Of a stretch of 11,267 bases of DNA, positions 1-6,039 are shown one piece after another (position 1 is the stretch's first letter; each line of letters starts with the position of its first letter). This DNA comes from Armatimonadota bacterium (GTDB lineage Bacteria > Armatimonadota > SYMT01), in assembly GCA_020696885.1 (NCBI GenBank), contig JAJFMS010000102.1, positions 1-11,267 of the forward strand. The letters run 5' to 3'. The position numbers and the translations under genes are program-made. Below the pieces are notes generated by a model. The model did no database searches. It was not told the DNA's origin and saw only the letters and a program-made list of their open reading frames with translations.

Positions 1-68
1 ACTCCGGGCAACCGTCCCCAACCGGCCATCAGAACCCCGGGCAACCTCTTCTGTATCCCTCTGTTCCC

Positions 69-90
69 ATCCGTGTCCCTCTGTGTCCAA
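69..90 (+). repeat. Copy 1 of a leu leader repeat (core GTGTCCCTCTGTGTC)
   Basis: This 22-base stretch differs at two positions from identical copies at 220-241 and 1806-1827, and an inverted copy lies at 1679-1700. It is the right part of a CT-rich block (about 48-92) that resembles the block before leuD. Positions 1-68 hold no gene I can support; a direct repeat CCGGGCAACC lies at 4-13 and 37-46. The function is unknown. Confidence 0.7.
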
Positions 91-107
91 GTCCCCCAAC
101 CACCCCA

Positions 108-130
108 ACTGATAGCTACAGCCTATCAGT
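108..130. other. Inverted repeat / possible hairpin upstream of leuC
   Basis: ACTGATAG (108-115) and CTATCAGT (123-130) are perfect 8-base complements around a 7-base loop. The element lies just upstream of the candidate leuC promoter, so it could be an operator or a remnant terminator of an upstream gene. There is no T-run after it. Only the symmetry is seen; the role is inferred. Confidence 0.4.
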
Positions 131-148
131 ATCATAGCAACCGCATCC

Positions 149-178
149 TGGACCAATCAGCTCCCAGGAAAGTATAGT
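149..178 (+). promoter_or_regulatory. Candidate sigma70-type promoter for leuC
   Basis: TGGACC (149-154, four of six matches to TTGACA) is followed after 18 bases by TATAGT (173-178, five of six matches to TATAAT). A transcript from here would start near 184-186 and carry the 220-241 repeat in its leader. The match is reasonable but not tested, and the true leu promoter could lie outside the window. Confidence 0.4.
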
Positions 179-219
179 TGAGCACACCGGACACATCCCC
201 GCTGCCCCCATCGGTATCT

Positions 220-241
220 ATCTGTGTCCCTCTGTGTCTAA
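220..241 (+). repeat. Copy 2 of the leu leader repeat, abutting the leuC ribosome binding site
   Basis: This 22-base copy is identical to the one at 1806-1827 before leuD. In both places the repeat runs directly into the purine-rich Shine-Dalgarno region (AAAGG here, AAGAGGA before leuD), so the end of the repeat contributes to the ribosome binding site. Confidence 0.75.
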
Positions 242-251
242 AGGCATCCAA

Positions 252-1673
252 ATGGGCAAGACGCTTTACGAGAAGATCTGGGACGCTCACGTGGTCGAGA
301 CGCTCCCGAGTGGGGAGACCCTGCTCTACATTGACCGCCACCTCATCCACGAGGTCACCAGCCCGCAGGCGTTCGACGGCCTGCGGCTCACCGGGCGGAA
401 GGTCCGCCGGCCGGACCTCACGTTCGCCACGGCGGACCATAACATTCCCACCGACAGCACGCGCGCCAATCCCACCGATCCGCTCTCCAAGCAGCAGATC
501 GACCTGCTCCAGCAGAACTGCGCAGAGTTCGGCGTGCCGTATTTCGGGATGGAGAGCGGCCGGCAGGGCATCGTGCACGTTATCGGGCCGGAGCTCGGCA
601 TCACGCTCCCCGGCCAGACCATCGTGTGCGGGGACAGCCACACGTCCACCCACGGCGCGTTTGGCAGCCTGGCGTTCGGGATCGGCACCAGCGAGGTGGA
701 GCACGTGCTGGCCACCCAGACGCTGCGCGCCAACCCCTCCAAGACCTACTCCGTGGAAGTGACCGGCAGCCTGCCGCTGGGCGTCACCGCGAAGGACGTG
801 ATCCTTCGCGTGATCGGCGACATCGGCACCGGCGGCGCCACGGGCCACGTGCTGGAATTCCGCGGCGACCTCATCCGAGGCCTGAACATGGCCGGCCGGA
901 TGACGATCTGCAACATGTCGATCGAGGCGGGAGCCCGGGCGGGCCTCATCGCGCCGGACGACGTGACCTTCGAGTACATCTCCGAGGGACAGCCGTTCCA
1001 GGGACGCGCGTTCGCTCCGAAAGGCAAGGAGCTGGAAGCCGCCATCGAGCGGTGGCGCGGCTTCGCGACGGATGAAGATGCCACGTTCGACGCCTACTAC
1101 ACGTTGGATGCCGCCACCCTCGTCCCGCAGGTCACCTGGGGCACCAGCCCCGCGATGACCACGGACGTCACCGGCCGCGTGCCGAACCCGGACGAGGTCC
1201 GCTACGTGAACCCGCAGGACGTGGAGCGGGCGCTCAACTACATGGGCCTCAAGGCCGGGCAGGCGATCCAGGACATCGCGGTGGACGTGGTGTTCATCGG
1301 CTCCTGCACCAACAGCCGCATCGACGACCTCCGCGCCGCCGCGAAGATCCTGAAGGGACACAAGGTAGCGCCGAACGTGCAGGTGCTGGTGGTGCCGGGC
1401 TCCCAACTTGTGGCCGCGCAGGCGGAAGCCGAAGGCCTGGACCGCGTGTTCACGGAAGCGGGCGCCGAGTGGCGGTTCGCCGGCTGCAGCATGTGCCTGG
1501 GCATGAACCCGGACCAGTTGAAGCCGCAGCAGCGCAGCGCCAGCACCAGCAACCGCAACTTCGAGGGCCGGCAGGGCATCGGCGGGCGCACCCACCTGGT
1601 GAGCCCCGAAATGGCCGCCGCCGCCGCCATCGCCGGACACTTCGTGGACGTCCGCGAGCTCGACCTGAACTGA
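252..1673 (+). CDS. leuC: 3-isopropylmalate dehydratase large subunit
   Basis: LeuC is the catalytic subunit of isopropylmalate isomerase, which converts 2-isopropylmalate to 3-isopropylmalate in cytoplasmic leucine synthesis, working with LeuD. The 473-residue product has the family length. It starts [15 protein letters not shown] and carries [13 protein letters not shown] (126-138), the [4Fe-4S] ligands Cys352 in GSCTNSR and Cys412/Cys415 in GCSMC, and [12 protein letters not shown] near 431-442. The residue before that last motif is Ser where many LeuC proteins have Cys (RSASTS versus RCASTS); it is not a cluster ligand. I chose ATG 252 over an in-frame GTG at 234 because AAAGG (240-244) sits 7 bases upstream and the family N-terminus begins there; the GTG lies inside the repeat. 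leuD follows after a 168-base gap filled by an inverted repeat. Confidence 0.97.
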   Translation: MGKTLYEKIWDAHVVETLPSGETLLYIDRHLIHEVTSPQAFDGLRLTGRKVRRPDLTFATADHNIPTDSTRANPTDPLSKQQIDLLQQNCAEFGVPYFGMESGRQGIVHVIGPELGITLPGQTIVCGDSHTSTHGAFGSLAFGIGTSEVEHVLATQTLRANPSKTYSVEVTGSLPLGVTAKDVILRVIGDIGTGGATGHVLEFRGDLIRGLNMAGRMTICNMSIEAGARAGLIAPDDVTFEYISEGQPFQGRAFAPKGKELEAAIERWRGFATDEDATFDAYYTLDAATLVPQVTWGTSPAMTTDVTGRVPNPDEVRYVNPQDVERALNYMGLKAGQAIQDIAVDVVFIGSCTNSRIDDLRAAAKILKGHKVAPNVQVLVVPGSQLVAAQAEAEGLDRVFTEAGAEWRFAGCSMCLGMNPDQLKPQQRSASTSNRNFEGRQGIGGRTHLVSPEMAAAAAIAGHFVDVRELDLN

Positions 1674-1678
1674 GGGAG

Positions 1679-1827
1679 TTAGACACAGAGGGACACAGAT
1701 TGGAACAGAAGAGACACAGAAGGGGACGGTCCGGAGGTGGCTTTATCCAGGGTCTGGCAGCCATTGACCCTTCCAATCTGATCCCTCTGTGTCCTCTCTG
1801 TACCAATCTGTGTCCCTCTGTGTCTAA
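1679..1827. repeat. Long inverted repeat filling the leuC-leuD gap
   Basis: Positions 1679-1703 are the exact reverse complement of 1803-1827 (25 bases). The symmetry continues inward with mismatches: ACAGAAGAGACACAGAAGG (from about 1705) pairs with most of the segment at about 1780-1801, giving a stem of roughly 45 bases and a loop of about 55. The left arm begins 5 bases after the leuC stop. The right arm ends at the leuD Shine-Dalgarno (AGAGGA, 1827-1832). The arms are made of the leader repeat seen upstream of leuC, so this looks like two opposed copies of that repeat. There is no transposase or clear target duplication. Confidence 0.85.
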
Positions 1828-1841
1828 GAGGATCTGAAATC

Positions 1842-2462
1842 ATGGAGCCGTTTGTAACGCATACCGGGAAATTCATTACGTTCGACCGCGCCAACGTGGA
1901 TACCGACGCCATCATCCCGGCGCGGTTCTTGAAGAAGGTGGAGCGGGTAGGGTTCGGCGAGCTGCTGTTCATGGACATCAAGCAGAAGGACGGGCAGCCG
2001 ATTCCGGAGTTCCCGCTGAACCGGCCGGATGCCGAGGGGGCCTCGGTGCTGGTGGCGCGGCAGAACTTCGGCTGCGGGTCCAGTCGGGAGCACGCGGTCT
2101 GGGCGATCTCGCAGGGTGGCTTCCGCGCGGTGATCGCTCCGCGGGTGGGCGCCACGCCGGGCTTTGCGGACATCTTCCGCAACAACAGCTACAAGAACGG
2201 GCTGCTGCCGGTGGAAGTGAGCGAGGAGCTCGCCAACCGGCTGTTCGCGGCCGGCACCGGCACGGTTACCATCGATCTGCAGGCTCGCACGGTCACCGCG
2301 CACCTGCCCGATGGGGACGTGACGGAGACCTTCGCGGTGCCGGAAGGCTCCCGCGAGATGCTGCTGGAAGGGCTGGACGAGATCGGGATCTCCCTCCAGT
2401 ACGCCGCCTCGATCGACGCCTACGAGGCCAAGCACCCGGAAGCGACGCCTGCCGCCGCTTAA
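1842..2462 (+). CDS. leuD: 3-isopropylmalate dehydratase small subunit
   Basis: LeuD is the swivelling small subunit that completes the isopropylmalate isomerase active site with LeuC. The 206-residue protein is of bacterial LeuD length and shows NVDTDAIIPARFL (18-30), NFGCGSSREHA (75-85) and the IFRNNSYKNGLLPV region (111-124), all family hallmarks that shape the substrate pocket. The start ATG has AGAGGA (1827-1832) 9 bases upstream. The C-terminal tail after about residue 195 is Ala/Pro-rich. The gene is very probably co-transcribed with leuC, but its ribosome binding site abuts the right arm of the 1679-1827 inverted repeat, so its translation may be influenced by that structure. No leuB is visible in the window. 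Confidence 0.97.
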   Translation: MEPFVTHTGKFITFDRANVDTDAIIPARFLKKVERVGFGELLFMDIKQKDGQPIPEFPLNRPDAEGASVLVARQNFGCGSSREHAVWAISQGGFRAVIAPRVGATPGFADIFRNNSYKNGLLPVEVSEELANRLFAAGTGTVTIDLQARTVTAHLPDGDVTETFAVPEGSREMLLEGLDEIGISLQYAASIDAYEAKHPEATPAAA

Positions 2463-2469
2463 AGTCCCG

Positions 2470-2539
2470 GGAGTAGTGGAGTGATGGAGTGTTGGAGTAG
2501 CAGGCGCCAAAAACTCCAGCTCTCCATCGCTCCATCCAC
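2470..2539. repeat. 8-bp periodic array with an inverted partner after leuD
   Basis: Starting 7 bases after the leuD stop, three units GGAGTAGT, GGAGTGAT, GGAGTGTT (2470-2493) and a partial fourth follow at a strict 8-base period. The array (2476-2498) is largely complementary to 2513-2539, which carries ACTCCA...CTCCATCGCTCCAT, so an imperfect hairpin with a short loop can form. No T-run follows, so it is not a classical intrinsic terminator. The same unit consensus recurs at 4875-4914. The rest of the 322-base gap to the thioredoxin gene holds a GC-rich inverted repeat (2571-2605), the promoter at 2651-2679 and no gene I can support. Confidence 0.75.
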
Positions 2540-2650
2540 GTTAGTGGTCGCTGCTCCCAAGAGTAGATCACCCCGGTTTCCGGCCCCTACGGCTGGGAGC
2601 CGGGGCGTCGGCTTTATCAGCTCGGGAACGGTTTCGGGCCGCTTGTCGTG

Positions 2651-2679
2651 TTGACACCTTCCGGGAGCATGGGTAAAAA
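2651..2679 (+). promoter_or_regulatory. Sigma70-type promoter for the thioredoxin gene
   Basis: A perfect -35 TTGACA (2651-2656) is followed after exactly 17 bases by TAAAAA (2674-2679, four of six matches to TATAAT). This is the best promoter match in the window. The transcript would begin near 2686 and have a leader of about 100 bases before the thioredoxin ATG, so this gene is expected to be transcribed separately from leuCD. Confidence 0.65.
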
Positions 2680-2784
2680 CAACCTGTCGGTCGGGCACCC
2701 GGTGCCGGTGCCGATCACTAAACAGAATTCGGTCCGGCCGCGGCGCGGTCGTTAAACCGTCCACCACGAAATGAGGAGCGACAA

Positions 2785-3111
2785 ATGGCGGCTGTGCTCG
2801 ATGTGAACGAACAGAACTGGGATGCGGAAGTAGTCAACTCCGAGATTCCGGTGCTGGTGGATTTCTGGGCGCCCTGGTGCGGCCCTTGCCGCGCCCTGGC
2901 CCCTACGGTGGATGCGGTCTCCCAGCAGCTGGCCGGGCGCGTCAAGGTGGTGAAGCTGAACACGGACGAAGCCGGCCCCGTGGCGGGTCGGTACGGTGTG
3001 ATGAGCATCCCGGTGCTGATGCTCTTCAAGGGTGGGAAGGTCGTGGAGCAGCTCCTCGGCGGCAACCAGCGGGCACCGCAGATCGTGGAGAAGCTTGAGA
3101 GCCACCTCTAG
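2785..3111 (+). CDS. trxA: Thioredoxin
   Basis: This is a small cytoplasmic dithiol-disulfide oxidoreductase. The 108-residue product is a complete single thioredoxin fold: DFWAPWCGPC (26-35) carries the redox pair Cys32/Cys35 in the canonical WCGPC, the buried Asp26 is present, and SIPVLMLFKGG (74-84) holds the cis-proline Pro76. There is no signal peptide. GAGGAG (2772-2777) lies 7 bases before the ATG. The gene has its own promoter (2651-2679) and a strong hairpin terminator (3187-3211), so it looks monocistronic. The family call is certain; the trxA symbol is by similarity, since a genome may hold several such thioredoxins. Confidence 0.95.
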   Translation: MAAVLDVNEQNWDAEVVNSEIPVLVDFWAPWCGPCRALAPTVDAVSQQLAGRVKVVKLNTDEAGPVAGRYGVMSIPVLMLFKGGKVVEQLLGGNQRAPQIVEKLESHL

Positions 3112-3121
3112 GGCGGCTGCA

Positions 3122-3139
3122 TAGGGGGTAGGGGGTAGG
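3122..3139 (+). repeat. G-rich short repeat after the thioredoxin stop
   Basis: TAGGGGG occurs twice in tandem (3122-3128, 3129-3135), followed by TAGG. The array begins 10 bases after the thioredoxin stop. With nearby GG/GGG runs it could in principle form a two-tier G-quadruplex; that is inference from base content only. Confidence 0.55.
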
Positions 3140-3186
3140 CGGCGCTCCGCGACTCCCACACTGCCCCCACAGGCGCACACCACAGA

Positions 3187-3221
3187 GGGGACCCGCCGGG
3201 GGCGGGTCCCCTTCGTTCGTT
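3187..3221 (+). terminator. Hairpin terminator between thioredoxin and CBS genes
   Basis: GGGGACCCGCC (3187-3197) pairs perfectly with GGCGGGTCCCC (3201-3211) around a GGG loop. The 11-bp GC-rich stem is followed by TTCGTTCGTT (3212-3221), a T-rich tail for plus-strand transcripts. The tail overlaps the stop of the convergent CBS gene. The hairpin also lies just downstream of that gene, so it may serve both strands, but the minus-strand side lacks a clear U-run. Confidence 0.8.
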
Positions 3222-3654
3222 ACCAGGCGTTGACGTAGTCGCTCAGGAGCCGGATCGTCGCCTCCTGCACATCGGCATGGAAGGCGTTGATATCTCCAAT
3301 GGAGATGAGCCCCTGCACCCGGCCGCCCTCATCGCATATCGGTAGGTGACGCACCCTCCGGTCTCGCATGATCCGGCTGGCCTCGTCCACCGTCGTGGAC
3401 GGCGGGCAGCAGAGCACGTCCCGCGTCATGACGTCTCGCACCAGGATGGACGTGGGCGGCTGCTGTTCGGCCACCACCCGCCGGAGCACGTCTCGCTCCG
3501 TGAAGATGCCGACCATCCGGCCCCCCTGCAGGACCACCACGGCCCCCACGTGGTGCTCGTTCATCTGGCGCGTAGCCTCCAGAACCGTGGCCGAGGGCGA
3601 GACCGTATGGACCTGCGCCCCCTTCTTCTCGAGAAGCTCTCCAACCGTAGACAT
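3220..3654 (-). CDS. Tandem CBS-domain protein
   Basis: This 144-residue protein consists of two CBS domains and almost nothing else (about 5-62 and 74-127). CBS pairs (Bateman modules) bind adenosine nucleotides such as AMP, ATP or SAM and usually act as energy or redox sensors. The typical blocks are GIFTERDVLRRV (49-60) and VRDVMTRDV followed by GLISIGDIN (115-123). Asp55 and Asp121 are the positions that commonly contact the ribose. There is no signal peptide, membrane segment or catalytic domain, so it presumably regulates a partner. The start is firm: AGGAGG (3661-3666 on the opposite strand) lies 6 bases upstream. It is convergent with thioredoxin and divergent from the PRTase-like gene; its partner cannot be told from the context. 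Confidence 0.93.
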   Translation of the reverse strand: MSTVGELLEKKGAQVHTVSPSATVLEATRQMNEHHVGAVVVLQGGRMVGIFTERDVLRRVVAEQQPPTSILVRDVMTRDVLCCPPSTTVDEASRIMRDRRVRHLPICDEGGRVQGLISIGDINAFHADVQEATIRLLSDYVNAW

Positions 3655-3683
3655 CCGATACCTCCTGGACTGCGGAGTTCTTA

Positions 3684-3707
3684 CCTGGCCGGGCTAAGCC
3701 CGCCAGG
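3684..3707 (-). other. Hairpin in the leader of the CBS gene
   Basis: CCTGGCCGGGC and GCCCGCCAGG are complementary apart from one bulged base, with a 3-base loop. On the minus strand this stem would lie about 18 bases upstream of the AGGAGG ribosome binding site of the CBS gene. It could be an mRNA stabilising or regulatory stem. No ligand-binding RNA family is recognised. Confidence 0.4.
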
Positions 3708-3733
3708 CGAGCAGCTTCCTGTTGCTGGTAACG

Positions 3734-3765
3734 TAGATAGTCCGGCAGATCCCGCCGAGTGTCAA
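3734..3765 (-). promoter_or_regulatory. Weak candidate promoter for the CBS gene
   Basis: On the minus strand a perfect TTGACA lies at 3765-3760. The best -10-like hexamer, TATCTA at 3739-3734, is 20 bases away, which is longer than usual, so only the -35 is convincing. The 7-base inverted repeat CCGGCAG (3742-3748) / CTGCCGG (3785-3791) brackets the -35 and could be an operator. The 176-base region 3655-3830 must also hold the promoter of the divergent PRTase-like gene, but I see no good match for it. Confidence 0.3.
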
Positions 3766-3830
3766 CTTCATTTCATGTTAGCGCCTGCCGGCTCTTGGGG
3801 TATGCGGAGCGTTGAATGAGGAGCCGCACC

Positions 3831-4889
3831 ATGCCGGACCACTTCGAGGCCCACTTGAGCTCCGTAGCCGCTACGATCGCCGACTACCGCCTCGGCGAGA
3901 TCGCGCGTCCGGACGCAGCTCACATCTCCCGTTGGGTCTCCCAGTTCCCCCCGGAAGACCGGCTCACGATCCTCTCGGAGCTGGACCGGCTCCTGCAGCG
4001 GCTCTACGTCTCGCGCGCTTCCGCACGGGAGCTCTTACGTGGGCTCTTCCAGCGGCTGCTGGACGGAAGGGACCCGGTCGAGGCGCTCCGGCACGTCGAG
4101 CTCCTGGACCTCCAGACCCACGGCTCGAGCCAGACCGCGATGCGCAGCCTGGCCCTCGAAGTGCTCCACGACGAGTACGGCGCTGTGCCCAACGCCGGCG
4201 GCGAGGAGGTCCATACCTTCATCTACCTGGATGACGCGATCTACACCGGGAACCGCGTGCGGCATGACCTGGCCCGGTTCCTGCGGAGCGAGCGGGCCGC
4301 GCCGGGGAGCCGCGTGGTCCTCTTCACCCTGGCCGCGCACCGAGCCGGATGGGAATACGCCGCCCGCTGGATCGAGCGGGAAAGCGTGGGTCGCGAGGTC
4401 CACGTCACCGCGCTCCACGGGCTGACGCTGGATAACGAGCGTCGTGCCGGGGGGCCGATCGAGGCGCTCTGGCCGCGTGAACACCCGGGCGACCCGTGGA
4501 GCGACGAGTACGTGCGCCGGCTCGGAGAGGCGCCCGGAGGCGCTCCCTGGTTCCTCTTCCGGGACCCGGGCACGCCGCCGGCCGAGACGTTCTTCAGCTC
4601 TCCGGAGGGTCGCGAGGTGGTGGAGCGAGCCTTCCTGCGCGCCGGGGCGTTCCTGGCGCTGAACTACACCACCGGACGGAGCCAGCGGCCGCTGGGCTAC
4701 GAAGTGCTGGAGTCGCTGGGCTTCGGCAGCCTCTTCGTCACCTATCGCAACATCGCCAACAACTGCCCGCTGGCGCTCTGGTGGAGCCACCATCCCGACA
4801 CCTGGTATCCGCTGCTCCCCCGGCGTTCCAGCACGCCGTCGTTACCGCACGAAGCAGAGCGCTCGGACGATGGCGGAGTAATGGAGTAA
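3831..4889 (+). CDS. Phosphoribosyltransferase-like protein, PRTase-CE type
   Basis: The 352-residue soluble protein has an N-terminal, probably helical region (1-95; note RWVSQFPPEDR at 34-44) and a PRTase core with FIYLDDAIYTGNRV (130-143). That matches the PRPP-binding signature: four hydrophobics, Asp-Asp, then TG. HGSSQ (97-101) precedes the core, and the C-terminal block has RPLGY (286-290), GFGSLFVTYRN (297-307) and NNCPLALWW (310-318). This arrangement resembles PRTase-like domains described as effectors in prokaryotic conflict systems; that assignment is from memory of the family. The substrate is unknown. ATG 3831 is preferred over ATG 3816 because GAGGAG (3818-3823) is 7 bases before it. 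The last residues (about 333-352) look like unconserved tail, and the final codons and TAA stop lie inside an 8-bp array. No typical defence partner is adjacent. Confidence 0.7.
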   Translation: MPDHFEAHLSSVAATIADYRLGEIARPDAAHISRWVSQFPPEDRLTILSELDRLLQRLYVSRASARELLRGLFQRLLDGRDPVEALRHVELLDLQTHGSSQTAMRSLALEVLHDEYGAVPNAGGEEVHTFIYLDDAIYTGNRVRHDLARFLRSERAAPGSRVVLFTLAAHRAGWEYAARWIERESVGREVHVTALHGLTLDNERRAGGPIEALWPREHPGDPWSDEYVRRLGEAPGGAPWFLFRDPGTPPAETFFSSPEGREVVERAFLRAGAFLALNYTTGRSQRPLGYEVLESLGFGSLFVTYRNIANNCPLALWWSHHPDTWYPLLPRRSSTPSLPHEAERSDDGGVME

Positions 4890-4914
4890 TGGAGTAGTGG
4901 AGTCTTGGAGTAAT
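4875..4914 (+). repeat. 8-bp array overlapping the end of the PRTase-like gene
   Basis: Five consecutive 8-base units follow the pattern GGAGTNNT: GGAGTAAT, GGAGTAAT, GGAGTAGT, GGAGTCTT, GGAGTAAT. The first two encode the last residues (GVME) and supply the TAA stop at 4887-4889. The same unit type occurs after leuD (2470-2500). Bases 4915-4957, up to the convergent SDR stop, show no terminator or gene. Confidence 0.85.
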
Positions 4915-4957
4915 GGACACCCGGTTCCAGGGCACTTCGTCGCGATAGCGGAGTAGC

Positions 4958-5758
4958 TCATCCCGGCGGGGCGTCCCGGCCGTCCGCGGCGCCGCGCCAG
5001 CGCCAGCGCGGATCGGCCTGCATCCGGTCGATCATCCAGTCGATGATTCCCGGTGCGAACCGGTTGAGCCAGACCCCGGCGCCGTAGAACCGGGGGATCA
5101 ATGCCCGCCGGCGGGGATGGCGGAGGAGCGAGATCACCAGGTCGCCCACCACCGAGGCCGGCGGCATCGAGATCGAGACCGCGGCCGTCATCTCCGTCCG
5201 GATGAAGCCGGGCTGGATCACGGAGACGTGTACCCCCGTGCCGCGCAGCTCGCGCCGCAGCCCTTCGCTGAAGGCGAGGACCCCGCCCTTGCTGGCGGCG
5301 TACACCACCCCTTGCGGTGAGGGGATCTCGGAGGCGATCGAGGCGATGGAGAGGATGTGGCCGCTCCGCCGGGCAAGCATCCCGGGCAGCACGGCCTGGG
5401 CGCAGCGCATCACGGCCAGCAGGTTCACCTCGATCTGGTCCAGGAGCTGCTCTTCCGTCGTCTCGACGAACGGCAGCCCGTGCCCCACGCCGGCGTTAGC
5501 CAGTAGCACGTCCACCTGCCCGAACCGGGCTTCGGTCTCCCGCACCATCCACTGGATGTCCGCCGGGGAGCGCATGTCCGCCCGGATCACCAGCGCCGCT
5601 TCGGAGCCCAGCTCGGCGGCAAGCTGATCCAGGCGCTCCACCCGTCGCGCAGCCAGCGCCACGCGGTAACCGGCACGGACGCACGAGCGGGCGGCGGCAG
5701 CCCCGATCCCGCTGCTCGCCCCGGTAATGAGCACAACCTTCCCATTCGTCGACGACAC
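4958..5758 (-). CDS. Short-chain dehydrogenase/reductase (SDR family)
   Basis: This is a classical SDR oxidoreductase of 266 residues, probably cytosolic. The Rossmann motif TGASSGIG (12-19) binds the cofactor, and Arg38-Arg39 after the second strand (AARR) favour NADP(H). NAG (88-90), Asn112, Ser140, Tyr153 and Lys157 (YAASK) complete the catalytic tetrad. After PGFIRTEM (183-190) the tail of about 75 residues is longer than the minimal SDR and is rich in Arg and Trp. The substrate cannot be read from the sequence. The start is GTG at 5758-5756, with a weak GGAAAG-like site upstream; no better in-frame start is apparent. The gene is the last on a minus-strand run but is separated from the TIM-barrel gene by 281 bases holding an array and a palindrome, so it may be transcribed on its own. 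Confidence 0.92.
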   Translation of the reverse strand: MSSTNGKVVLITGASSGIGAAAARSCVRAGYRVALAARRVERLDQLAAELGSEAALVIRADMRSPADIQWMVRETEARFGQVDVLLANAGVGHGLPFVETTEEQLLDQIEVNLLAVMRCAQAVLPGMLARRSGHILSIASIASEIPSPQGVVYAASKGGVLAFSEGLRRELRGTGVHVSVIQPGFIRTEMTAAVSISMPPASVVGDLVISLLRHPRRRALIPRFYGAGVWLNRFAPGIIDWMIDRMQADPRWRWRGAADGRDAPPG

Positions 5759-5891
5759 TGGCCCAACTTTCCCGTCTTCCGTTCCGACAAAGGCTTGACG
5801 TCACCGGAGAACCGCGACTCACCGGACGTCTGGACGAGCTGCTTGTCCATTAGGAAAGGGGCGGATGCTCCCCCGGAGATCCGTCCCTTTC

Positions 5892-5907
5892 CACTTTCCG
5901 GAAAGTG
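5892..5907. promoter_or_regulatory. Perfect 16-bp palindrome, possible operator upstream of the SDR gene
   Basis: CACTTTCCGGAAAGTG is fully self-complementary. It lies 134 bases upstream of the SDR start in the 281-base gap, next to a second hairpin (CGGAT.CTCC / GGAG.ATCCG, 5862-5883). A perfect dyad of this size without a loop is typical of a dimeric regulator site, but no regulator gene is nearby and no -35/-10 pair is clear. Confidence 0.4.
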
Positions 5908-5964
5908 TTGGGTGTTGGGGAAGGGGCGGGAGGGGCGCAATAGGCTTGCCTACGAGCTTGCTTC

Positions 5965-6036
5965 CTGAACACCTGAACACCTGAACACCTGAACACCTGA
6001 ACACCTGAACACCTGAACACCTGAACACCTGAACAC
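5965..6036. repeat. Nine perfect tandem copies of an 8-bp unit
   Basis: CTGAACAC is repeated nine times without any mismatch (72 bases). On the minus strand it reads GTGTTCAG and starts 3 bases after the stop codon of the TIM-barrel gene. All frames through it are open on the minus strand, giving spurious GVQVFRCS peptide repeats that I do not regard as coding. The exact identity of the copies suggests recent expansion by replication slippage. Confidence 0.97.
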
Positions 6037-6039
6037 CCC

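Noticed and set aside
234..251. Upstream GTG start for leuC
   Set aside because: It lies inside the leader repeat, has no Shine-Dalgarno, and adds residues not found in LeuC; ATG 252 matches the family start.
132..1640. A 502-codon minus-strand open frame opposite leuC
   Set aside because: It is the antisense shadow of a GC-rich gene; its translation is rich in Arg, Ala, His and Val with no recognisable domain, while the plus strand encodes a complete LeuC.
1679..1827. Insertion sequence or MITE in the leuC-leuD gap
   Set aside because: There is no transposase and no clear target-site duplication; the arms match a local repeat found elsewhere without the paired form, so a transposon label is not supported.
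2571..2605. CCCCGG ... CCGGGG inverted repeat as a leuD terminator
   Set aside because: The stem is only about 6 bp with a long loop and there is no T-run after it.
5965..6036. Possible CRISPR array
   Set aside because: The units are 8 bases with no spacers between them and no cas genes in the window.
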